From Raffaelea ambrosiae (taxonomy: Eukaryota > Ascomycota > Sordariomycetes > Ophiostomatales > Ophiostomataceae): a stretch of 64,000 bases of DNA. Below the pieces are notes generated by a model, which did no database searches, was not told where the DNA came from, and worked only from the letters and a program-made list of their open reading frames with translations. The position numbers and the translations under genes were made by a program. Below, piece after piece: positions 1 through 9,810 of the stretch. Position 1 is the first letter of the stretch. Every line of letters starts with the position of its first letter. The DNA is taken from positions 1,204,725 to 1,268,724 of the forward strand of contig PCDI01000009.1 in assembly GCA_002778195.1 (NCBI GenBank), given 5' to 3'.

Positions 1-1173
1 CGATAATATCGACCTTGTCCACAGGCAGCTTGACTTCCTCGATGAGACCCTTGAGGCACATGATTTGGTCGCTCAGACCATTGCTGAAGATGTTCTCTCG
101 GGCCTTGTCAATAATATCCGAACGGTCCACGGAAATAACAAGCTTCGCGCCAGCCTTTGCGCAGAACATGCTAAGGATGCCTAGAACATGGAGTCAGGGC
201 CTGTCGTAGGAAAGCTGTGCGCGGACCACGGGGCTTCTACGCACCTGTTCCACAGCCAATGTCAAGCACAACCTTGCCGGCAAAGAGCTCCTTATGCCCA
301 TAAATAAAATCACGGTATGCATCAGTGCGTATGGTGTCCTTCAGCATGGTTTCATGGATTTCTAAGTTTCATATCAGCTTGACCTTGCGCCACGCATAAA
401 GAGGCGAGGAGATACCACATACCGTTATGAGCATAAGACTCAAAGTAATAGTCAGAGCCTCCAGTCGTCTGTTTGCCGCTTTCCTGTTGCGCCGATGTGG
501 CGTTCGACTTTTTCTGATCGTCGTCAGTGCCCCAGCGCTGGTCCAGCGTCTGCTGAACGGCCAGACGGTAGTTTTCGAACTGCCTAGTCAGACTTTCAAG
601 CTCAGACTGAAGCTCCTCGTTCTTCTGCTCTAGGTTGGCAGCCAGAGGCTCTTCCGAGAGGCCGCTCCCGCCCTTAGTCTTGTCTGATGACTCTGCCTTC
701 TCATCCTGCTGCGCGGAATGCAGAGGTGGCAGGCTATCCAGACAGAAAATGAGAGCATCATCGTCCAGAACAGGCTTGAGATATTCGTCGCGGTCTATGT
801 CAGCCACCGCTATGTTGCTTGGGACAGCCTGCCCTTGTTTGACGTGATGGCGGACTGCGTGGTTTACTTTGTCAGCCAGCTGTTCGCCTTTCAAAACATA
901 TTCGAATACCCGGCAGCAACTCGGCCACTCACTGAAATTGATGAGTTTCACACAGCCATAGAAGTCCAGCTGCAGGCGATCTCGGATGGCCAGAAAGTCC
1001 AAGCCACGGCTCTCTTTGCAGTAGGCCAGCATAGACTCGGCATCGGAGAACACCTTGTCATCGACCAGAGAAACAACAGCCTGGGGCTCCTCGTCGTCGT
1101 TGGGGTTGGCGTCGAGCCAGCCCTCTTCGTCGCTCGACGACTCAGAGCTGCCCAGCGACTTGTTGTCAGACAT
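1..1173 (-). CDS. rmt3: PRMT3-type protein arginine N-methyltransferase, 3' end outside window
   Basis: S-adenosylmethionine-dependent arginine methyltransferase of the PRMT3 class, a mainly cytosolic enzyme known to act on ribosomal protein Rps2. Exons on the minus strand are 1173-423, 361-245 and 180 to the window edge; introns 362-422 and 181-244 have GT-AG ends and joining them keeps the frame. Visible in the protein: acidic N-terminus (1-30), a finger-like segment (about 33-58), a coiled coil (about 177-212), the PRMT entry motif YFESYAHNEIHETML (243-257), and SAM-binding motif I VLDIGCGTG (about 282-290), followed by FCAKAGAKLVISVDRS. The long acidic and coiled N-terminus separates it from PRMT1 and PRMT5. 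The residues that bind zinc in animal PRMT3 are absent. The C-terminal beta-barrel lies outside the window, so this entry is 5'-complete and 3'-truncated by the window only. Confidence 0.9.
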
Positions 1174-1443
1174 CTCGACAAGGAGAAAGGAGCAGCAGCT
1201 TTTTTGCGGGTATCCGTTGCCTGATGTCTGGCTGTTTTCTTGCTGCTACACCTGCTTGCCAACAAACCTGATTTTTTGGGGCGTTTTTGATATGTATGGG
1301 TTTTTTTATATGCAGTACAGATGCTGATATTTTCGCACAGCACAAATCCCCACAGTATTTTATTTTTAGCGCTGTTTTGTGTTTGCGCTGGTCAATCCAC
1401 CCGCATCCTAGCGTCCCGTCTGCTAACCACACGCCGCAGACCG

Positions 1444-1488
1444 ACAACCTGCGAAACAACCTGCGAAACAACCTGCGAAACAACCTGC
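1444..1488. repeat. 12-bp tandem repeat, 3.75 copies
   Basis: Unit acaacctgcgaa is repeated three times plus a partial fourth copy. It lies in the 440-bp gap between the start of the PRMT3 gene and the 3' end of USO1, so it falls in the PRMT3 promoter. The unit length is a multiple of three but no gene covers it. Confidence 0.85.
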
Positions 1489-1613
1489 TGCAGTCGTGCT
1501 TTTTTTATTCTGTACAATTCCAAACTCGCCCTGTCACAACATGATATCGCTGGTGCAAAACAAAGCAACGAAAGAACCACAATAATGGGGACCTCGTGAG
1601 GTCCATGCGCGCT

Positions 1614-4600
1614 CTAATCCACATCGTCTTCGTCGTCATCATCGTCCCCTCCTCCTTCGTCTTCATCTTCGTCATCTGATATCTGCTCTCCGAGTTCCTT
1701 GAGGCGTTTCTGTACGGGGGAAAGAGTGGTTAGCCCGGAACTATCCCAAAAGTTCATTCGCCCAGTAGCCGCTATTGCTCAGTGCATGTGCCTGTGTCCT
1801 ACCTTGTAGCCCGTCACCTTCTCCTCGAGGTCAGCGAATACCATGAGGAGATCGTCAAGTTCGGTCTGAGTCGTCTTCTTTTCTTCTCTGCTCTTGCTCA
1901 AAAGATCCTCCACCTGTAAGAACAGTGAAAAAAATGTCAGTCTTCTAACAATTCAAGCCAGGGATGGAAAACCGAACATCTCCAGCAAACTTTGTGTCAC
2001 TGAGGAACAACGTTACCTTCTTTGTGCCCTTCTCGGCCAGGCTCAGTTTCTCTTCGAGTTCTTGGCATTGCTTCTCTGCTCCTTCCAAAGATTCGCTCAG
2101 ATAGGCCGCCTTGGTCTCTGCAGAAGCAAGCTTGGTCTCCAGGTCCCGCGTTTTCTTCTTGGCTTCTTCGGCGGCAGTGGTAGCATCACCAAGCTGCACC
2201 TTGTGGGCATCACGTAGACTCTGCAGCTCTTGCGCCTTGCTCTTGTTTGCCTGCTCATGTGTCAGCGCGCTTGTCTTCAGCCGGCAGCTGTAACAGCCGA
2301 CGAAAAGAACAGCCGTACCTTCAACAAATCCACTTCAAGCCTGCTGCCGGTGGCCCGCAGGTCTGCTATCTCAGCCTCTAGCCGGCGCTGTATGCGGGCT
2401 GCTTCTGCGTCCGACGCTTTCTGCGCCTGATCCATCTGCCGTTGCAGCTCGCTCGTGCTCTTCTGGTGCTCTGAGCGGGTTTGCCTTGTGGACAGTTAGC
2501 CAGCTTGCATCTCCAGGCTCGTAGAGTTGTTTACATACCGCAGTTCTTCCTCGTGTTTTCGAATCAACGACTCATGCGCACCCTTCGCCTTAGCGAGGTC
2601 GCTGGCCGCTGCGCCTTTCGTTTGCTTGTGGTCTGCGCGTTCTTGGCCGAGGGCATTCTCGAGGGTCGATATCCTCTCCTGGGCCTCCCGCAATGTGCGC
2701 TCCCGCTCCGCAAGTTCGGCACGTAGCGAGTCCACTAATTCGCGTGAGATGCCCTGCTGAACGCCATTTGCAACAAATGATATCTCCATCCCTGGGTCTC
2801 TGTCAATGGCGCGGAGGAGCCGGCTGTAATTGTCTTTGAAAAAGTCTACAAAGTAACCGTCAAAGTAGACATCTGGAAGCTTCTGGCCATTCGACGGGTC
2901 CAGCTTCTGTGGGATCACCTCGAAATCGCGAAGCCAATGGCAGGCTCTGAGCTTGTTGAGCTTGTCAATATACCGGTCGCGGCCCATTCTATTCATCAGA
3001 ACTTCGTGGAGCTTCTGCCTCGAGATGGGCGAGTCCTTGGTTGAAAACTCATACAGAACGCCCAGCAGCATTGCACAAAGACCCTGGACGACGGTCTCCG
3101 TGCTCGAGTTTTTGACCACGGCCTGTATCAGCCCTTGTACGTTGCTCCCTTCGCCAAGAAAGTCATTGACGCCGTCCAGGTCTTCGAAGAGCCAGCAAAG
3201 AAGGAGCATCAGGTATCCAATTATAATCCGCTCGTCGTCTGCCTTATTCATGCTGCTGATGAGGTGTGCTGTGATGGTTTGTATACTGGTCACCACCTCC
3301 TCGCCATTGGCTTCATCTCCCTCAGTCACCGCCATTGCCATGGCTTTCGCCTTTGGGTTCTCATAGATTAGGTGAAACATGATCACGGCTGCAAACCAGT
3401 ATCTATAGGGGTCGTTGGCTGGTGATGCCGTGGGAGGCCGAAGAAGGGTCGTCAGAACGTTGGCCGTCTCGTCGGCGCCGGAAGTATGGCCGTCTATAGC
3501 CCTCTGCAAAAAATGGAGGCGTACGACTTCATGGTTCGAAAAATATGCCTTAAGGCACCCACATGCGGCCATCCTCACATCGAAAAGGTGAGAAGCATGG
3601 ACACTCAGAACCAAATCGAGCAAGCCATCAATAACATATACTTCTTGCGCATTGCCGTTCGTTTTGGGTTTGTCGGCGTCTTGGCTGCCTGGCCGTGACT
3701 CGAGAGGCGACCGCACCCGCAGCTGTGCAAAGTTTTCTTGTAGCGTCGAGTTCGCGTGAATGATGGCCGCACACGTTGCAAGGGCCTACGTTGTGCAGCA
3801 AAGAGAGCAGTCAGTATCATTGTTCTGCAAAGAGGAAATACTGAGGGCACTGACCTCAGCCCGGATCGGGACTTCAAACGAAGCGTTGAATGCCAGTTGT
3901 AGAGCCCTGAATAGTACGTTGTGTCGCCAAAACTCGGCCTGATTCTGGATAGTCCCAGGCGCGCCTGGGACGAGAAACAGGCGGATCACCGCCAGAAGCG
4001 CGTATACATTCCTGTTGCGCTGAGCACGCGCCCAGGCAGCCATCTCTTCATCTTCTGTCTGCAATGCGCCGATACCCTCCAAAAGACGAGCGAGTTGTGC
4101 GGTACAAAGCGACTCTCGAAAAAGAGTCTGGTTGTGCGCGTTCAAGCGCAAAAGGTTTGCCAGGAAAATAAGACAGTCTTCAACAACCCGGCCACCTTCC
4201 GCGACAGAACCCTCTTCGTCGATGATCTTGAATATCCGGTCGAATGCGTTTTCGAAAGCCACCAGTTTCTGTATCTCAGACGAGCTCGGCGTCAGGTAGG
4301 TGAGCAGGGTGATGGCTTCGTTGCGGATGACGTCTCTTCGGTCGTCGAGAATGGCAACGAGTCGTGAGATTCCGAGAGGGGCGGTGAAGATGCATTCTTC
4401 GGTCCTGTCTGGTCGAGCCGCCAATATAGCAGAAAGAAGCTGCAGAGAATACAGCCGCGAGTAGAAGTCGTTGGTTTCGAGAAAGTCAAGAAGGAGAGTG
4501 ATGTTCTCCAGCCTCTGTGTGAACTCGTCGGCTAGCCAGAGGGCAATCTCTTCCGAAGCTTCAGGGCTGTCCTCATTGGGGTTGAAGAGCATGAGAAGGG

Positions 4601-4835
4601 TCTCGAGGACCACCTTGACTGTGTCGACATCCTCGCCGTCTTTGGACAAGCTCCCGATCAAGCTTCGCAGGGCTCCCGAGGCCACGGATGCTGGGTATTC
4701 CTTTGCAAAGCTTCGCAGGCCAAGGATCGCTGCGCGTCGGTCTTCTAACAAGGTAGCCGAGCTTAGTCGGCCGCTCAGCACCGATATCGTTTCGCTGACG
4801 GACTGCTTGGCCGGAGCCGTCGGTATGGAGAACAT
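1614..4835 (-). CDS. uso1: USO1/p115 vesicle-tethering factor
   Basis: Long coiled-coil tether acting in ER-to-Golgi COPII vesicle docking with Ypt1/Rab1 and SNAREs. Exons: 4835-3855, 3785-2539, 2484-2319, 2250-2017, 1913-1803, 1709-1614; introns of 54-103 bp, all GT-AG, keep the frame through 944 codons. Residues 1 to about 670 form the armadillo-type p115 head: the conserved block LLEDRRAAILGLRSFAKEYP near the N-terminus, and VDFFKDNYSRLLRAIDRDPG near its end. From about 680 to 910 the sequence is heptad-rich coiled coil, and residues about 920-944 are an Asp/Glu tail like the p115 tail that binds Golgi matrix proteins. The start codon was chosen because it gives MFSIPTAPAKQ directly before the conserved head. 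It is shorter than yeast Uso1 (1790 aa) but near the length I expect in filamentous fungi. Confidence 0.92.
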
Positions 4836-4840
4836 GGCTG

Positions 4841-4873
4841 CTATGGCGAAGGTGGTGTCGTAAACGTTGCCAT
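4841..4873 (-). promoter_or_regulatory. Upstream ORF in the USO1 leader
   Basis: An ATG at 4873 (minus strand) opens a 10-codon reading frame ending in TAG at 4843-4841, five bases before the USO1 start codon at 4835. If the transcript starts upstream, ribosomes would meet this short frame first. A CATAG just before the USO1 ATG could alternatively be a 3' splice site of a leader intron that removes it. Confidence 0.4.
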
Positions 4874-5477
4874 GGAGTGCTCTGGGTCGCTGATCTCGTA
4901 GAAGATCACAGCTGCATGCTTCCTCCCACTTTGAGAAATTGGCTGGAAACCAGGATGCACGCAATCACCTATGTCTTTCCAATCAATGTCGTTTCGCGCT
5001 TTCGCAGTGCTGTCTGGCCTAGAGCCTTGTTCGCAACGAAGAAGGGACCCTGGAATCGTTTGGCTAGACAAACACCAGAGCTCGCGACAGGGGCCTACTC
5101 TTTTAGCGAATAAACCCCCGATAATGCGATCATGACACCTGTCGGCTTCTACTTAAGCACATAAATGTAGGTAGCCGTTAGCGCTGTCACCAGTCCCCAG
5201 CCACTGCAGTTTGCGCTTGTGGCTTGATATTTTCTGGAGGTTTACATCACTTCAGTTCGCTTCAGAAGGCAGTCGCTCCTTCCTCCATCTTACTCACTTT
5301 TCGACCTCTGCGCTCAACCTCCAAATAACGACTGTGATTCCATGCGCATATCTGGGAGATCTGACAGATGAAATATCAATAAGCATACTTTCTGTTTTTT
5401 CTTTGGGGATTCCCACGCGACCAACGTGTCGCTAGACGGGCCAGACCCCCCCCTGTGCGCCTTCACCTACCGCGAAA
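4874..5477. promoter_or_regulatory. Divergent promoter region between USO1 and RAT1
   Basis: About 0.6 kb separating two genes transcribed away from each other. Pyrimidine-rich stretches lie near 5270-5300 and 5385-5415 before the RAT1 start, as is usual in fungal promoters. I see no reading frame with coding character and no repeat. Confidence 0.6.
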
Positions 5478-8400
5478 ATGGGTATCCCGGCGGCGTTCCG
5501 ATGGCTTTCGAGCAAGTACCCCAAAATCATATCTCCGGTGATCGAGGACATGCCACAGACCATGGAAGACGGTACCGAGATCCCCGTGGACACCACGGGG
5601 CCAAACCCCAACGGAGAGGAGTTCGACAACTTGTACTTGGACATGAACGGCATTGTCCACCCCTGTTCTCACCCCGAAGACCGGCCTGCGCCTAAGGACG
5701 AGGAAGAGATGATGCTCGAGATCTTCAAGTACACCGACCGTGTCGTGAATATGGTTCGACCCAGGAAGCTGTTGATGATTGCCGTGGGTGAGTATCAACT
5801 CTATGTCTTAGCTCTCTCCCCTTGCGACTTCATGTCGTCTCTTGACTTCATGCTAACAAACTGGTGCAACAGATGGCGTGGCTCCTCGTGCCAAGATGAA
5901 CCAGCAGCGGTCGAGGCGTTTCCGGGCTGCTCAGGAAGCGCAAGAGAAGGAAGAAGACAAGCAGGAGCTTCTGAAGCTGCTCAAGCAACAGAATGGGGGC
6001 GTGGTCGCCGAAGAAACGCTCGAAAGCGTCACGAAGAAATCGTTCGACTCCAACTCCATCACACCCGGCACCCCGTTCATGGACATCCTTGCTGCCAGCC
6101 TCCGCTACTGGTGCGCATACAAACTGAACACGGATCCGGGCTGGGCAAAGATGAAAATTATCATCTCTGATGCCAGCGTTCCCGGCGAGGGCGAGCACAA
6201 GATTATGTCTTTTGTTCGCAGCCAGCGCTCCTCTCCCGACCATGACCCAAATACCCGTCATGTCATCTACGGACTGGATGCAGATCTGATCATGCTCAGT
6301 CTGGCTACCCATGAGCCCCATTTCCGGGTGTTGCGTGAGGACGTCTTCTTCCAAGACAGCAAATCAAGGCTGTGCAAGCTTTGCGGCCAGAAGGGTCACG
6401 AGGCAAGTGCATGCAAGGGAGTAGCCAAGGAGAAGGACGGCGAATTTGATGAGAAGGACAAGGAGCACCCGCTTAAGCCATTTATTTGGCTCCACGTTGC
6501 GGTACTACGGGAGTACTTGGCTGTGGAGCTGGATGTTCCTGACTTGCCTTTCCGCTGGGACCTGGAACGCGCTATTGACGACTGGATCTTTCTCTGCTGC
6601 TTCGTCGGTAATGACTTTCTTCCACATCTCCCTGCACTGGAGATCCGTGAAAACGGCATCAACACACTCACGGCGCTATGGAAAGACAATCTCCCTTATA
6701 TGAACGGATATGTCACCAAAGACGGTCACGTCGACCTGGAGCGGGCCCAGGTCATCATGACCGGCCTGGCCAAACAAGAGGACGCTATATTCAGACGGAG
6801 AAAGCAACAGGAGGATCGTAGAGAGGAAAATGCAAAGCGACGAAAACTACAGGATAAGGCCAATGGACGGGGCGATGGACGAGGCGGTGGAAGGGGCGGT
6901 GGAAGAGGCGGAGCGCGGGACTCGAATGCCAAGACGGGAGGGGACAATGTCTTTGCACAAGGCCCATCTGGATTGAACCTGCACGCCATCGCTAATTTTC
7001 CGACGCAGAATGCGGTTGTCACCCACGACATGGTGGTGAACCGTGGAGCTGTGCAGAAAGCAAATGTGGCAAACAAGAGCGCAGCCAGTGTGCTCAAGGA
7101 CCGAATTCAGAGTCTCAAGTCGCAAGCACCCGGCGGAAACGGAAACGCTCCAGCGTCTGCTCCTGCCGAAGAATCTGAGGGAGCTGCTACTGCCGACGCT
7201 GCCGCTGATGCTGCCGCTAGCGCGACGGCTGGCGGTGGGGACGATGCCACGCCGTCTGCGCTAGGGAAGCGCAAGGCTTCGCTGATGGAGGATGATGACA
7301 AGGCCAGCGCCGCCGAGTCAAGCAACCCAGACACGCCGGCAGCTGAGGAGGAAGGCCCCGTCGACACTGTACGGCTTTGGGAAGAAGGGTATGCCGACAG
7401 ATACTACGAACAAAAGTTCAAGGTCGACCCAAAGGACATCGAGTTCCGCCACGGTGTCGCCCGTGCGTATGTGGAGGGTCTGGCATGGGTCTTGCTGTAT
7501 TACTTCCAGGGCTGTCCGTCTTGGGAGTGGTATTACCCTTATCACTATGCGCCTTTCGCAGCTGATTTTGTGGATCTTGGTAAGATGACGCTGCACTTTG
7601 ACAAGGGCCGGATTTCAAAGCCTTTTGAGCAGCTCATGAGCGTTCTGCCTGCTGCGTCTCGCCATGCCATTCCCGAGGTGTTCCATGATCTCATGACGAA
7701 CGAAGACAGCGAGATCATCGACTTTTACCCCGAGGAGTTCGACATCGACCTGAATGGGAAGAAGTTTGCCTGGCAGGGCGTGGCATTGCTACCGTTTATC
7801 CAGATGGATCGCCTGCTGGCCGCCGTTGAAAAGAAGTACCCGCTGCTCAGCCCGGACGACCAGGTGCGCAACGGGGTGGGCAAGATCGTGCTCATGCTGT
7901 CGGACGCCAATACGGAGCTGTACGACGATATCCGTTCCAACTTCTACTCCAAGCGCTCGAAGGAAACTACCAAGTACAAGCTGGACCCCCGCAAAAGCGA
8001 GGGCTTGGCCGGGAAGGTCGAGAAGATCGAGAACTACATCCCTCACACATCATTGGCGTATCCGCTTGAGCGAGATGCCCTGCCTCCTATTGACTACGAC
8101 AGGTCGCTTAGGTAAGTCTGGCGCTCTGTGTCCCGTGAGCATTGGGGGATGGGGAGCATGTGACATGATCAGACTAACAATGTGGCTGCTACAGCGTTAG
8201 CTACGAGTTTCCCACCACGTCGCATATGCACAAGTCGATGCTGCTGCGTGGAGCGAAGCTTCCGAATCCAGTGCTGGATCGCAATGACAAGGAGACGTTG
8301 CTGGCGCGAGGCTCAAGATCTGGACGAGGAGGGTTCGGCGGCGGGTACCAGAACAACAATTACAACAATAACTACAACAACAACAACGGCAACGGCCGCG

Positions 8401-8855
8401 GCCGCTATGACAATGGTGGTCGAGGCCGGGGGAACAGCTATGGCCGCGGAGGTTCATACGGCGGACGTGGAGGGTTTGACCGACAGCCATCCTACCCGCC
8501 ACGCAATGACTACCGGCCAAATGACTACCGGCAAGGGCCGCCGCCTCCATCGTGGGTGCCGCCGCCTCCGGGCCAAGCCGGCTTTGGGATGGGACTGCCG
8601 CCGCCGCCGCCGCCGCCAGGCAATCACTACGGCAGGCGCTATGACCAGGGCCAGCAGTACCAGGGCCAGCAGTACCAGGGCCAGCAGTACCAGGCTCCGC
8701 CTCCACCGCCGGGCGCCTATGGGCAGTACGAGCCATACCGACCGGCCGCGCCGCCGGGCTATGGAGGGCCGAACTACCGCAGCGGCAACAACCGGTCGCG
8801 AGGCAACCGGGACCACAGGGGCGACTACAGGGGCGACTACAGGGGGTACCGCTGA
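5478..8855 (+). CDS. rat1: RAT1/XRN2 nuclear 5'-3' exoribonuclease
   Basis: Processive 5'-to-3' exoribonuclease acting in rRNA and snoRNA maturation and in torpedo-type termination by RNA polymerase II. Exons 5478-5787, 5873-8111, 8195-8855; both introns have textbook branch points (TGCTAAC at 5851, GACTAAC at 8172). The protein has 1069 residues. The XRN N-terminal nuclease block shows MGIPAAFRWL at the start, YLDMNGIVH (53-61), VDGVAPRAKMNQQRSRRF across the first intron, DASVPGEGEHKIM and GLDADLIML, which carry the acidic metal ligands of this family. A CCHC zinc knuckle (CKLCGQKGHEASAC, about 271-284) is typical of RAT1 and not of cytoplasmic XRN1. A Gly/Arg-rich then Ala-rich linker (about 433-590) interrupts the conserved part. 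The tail from about 880 is Asn-, Gly-, Pro- and Arg-rich with RGG-like repeats. Confidence 0.96.
8646..8690 (+). repeat. 15-bp in-frame repeat in RAT1 tail
   Basis: Unit cagggccagcagtac is present three times in tandem and encodes GQQYQ pentapeptides in the disordered C-terminal tail of RAT1. The copies are identical, which suggests recent slippage. Confidence 0.85.
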
Positions 8856-9810
8856 GGCGGTGGTCGCGTGCTTGGATGCTTGGATTGTTATCTTGTATAA
8901 TCATTTTTCATTTCTTGAGTATGTTTTGTGATCTGTATGTTTTCGCGGGGCTGGTCGGCGTTGGGCGGTGAAAAGCACAATCTCACCAAAAAAAAAAATT
9001 GGTGGTCGCCAGTTGCGCAAAAGTAACGCATTTCCTGCAAATGGTTCCAAATTGCGAAGTGACGTTTTTAAATGAGCAGTTGTTTAGGGCTGAAGAAAGA
9101 TGTAGACTAAATCGGGCGAGCCGAAATTGCCTGCCGAGATCGTGGAGACTGGCTGGGCTGGAAGGCATGGGCGATGAATTGCTGTATCCCACACAACGTA
9201 GCGAGTTATGCACGTAGGCGTGCGGTGTCAAACCCCCTTCCAAAACGCCCATCGTCGCCCTAGCCACGGCCCAGGACGGCTGGCGGGCTCGCTGGGGGGT
9301 CCATCCACGCCGTTGGACTTAGCTACCTCGACGGGGAGGTTTCACAGATTAGCTGTCTCAAATGGTCTCGATAGCCCAACGACTGGCCCAACGACTGGCC
9401 AGAGGGTTTTAGGCGTCTCATTCCCGCCCAGCCCCACCGCGCACCCCCTCCATTTTGTGCATAGCTGAGAAACCTGCCGTCTCCCTCGCCCAGAAAGTTT
9501 GCCAACATTTGTCTGCCAGCTTCTCTCGCCAGACTGCCGCGCCCAACCTGCTGAGCAGCCAGACACAGCACGCCCGCCGAATCGGTCTCCGTCCTCGCGC
9601 ACTCCCCCACGCAACACACCGCCCGCCGTCCCGCCCCGCCATGGGCGCGCCCGCGAGCCTGTAATCCGCGACGTCGCCAGCGATGCTTCCCAGCCCCCGA
9701 CGTGCTCCCCGTGCTCTCCGTGCTCTCCGTGCTGCCCGTGCTGCCCGTGCTGCTCGTGCTGCTCGTGCCCCCTGTGCTCTCCGTGCTCTTCCTGTCCAGT
9801 CTTGCCCAAG
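8856..9810. promoter_or_regulatory. Intergenic region and leader upstream of the RasGAP gene
   Basis: This 955-bp stretch holds the RAT1 3' end (TTGTATAATCATTTTTC near 8890) and the promoter and leader of the next gene. It contains an A9 run at 8988, the small direct repeat caacgactggcc near 9377-9400, and a strongly CT-rich leader from about 9470. No coding frame is supported. Confidence 0.6.
9701..9791 (+). repeat. Degenerate 9-bp tandem repeat just upstream of the RasGAP start
   Basis: About ten copies of a gtgctctcc-like unit (variants gtgctgccc, gtgctgctc) end 20 bp before the ATG at 9811. Read as protein it would be a Cys/Pro/Ser string with no family resemblance, so I treat it as leader DNA. 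Confidence 0.8.
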
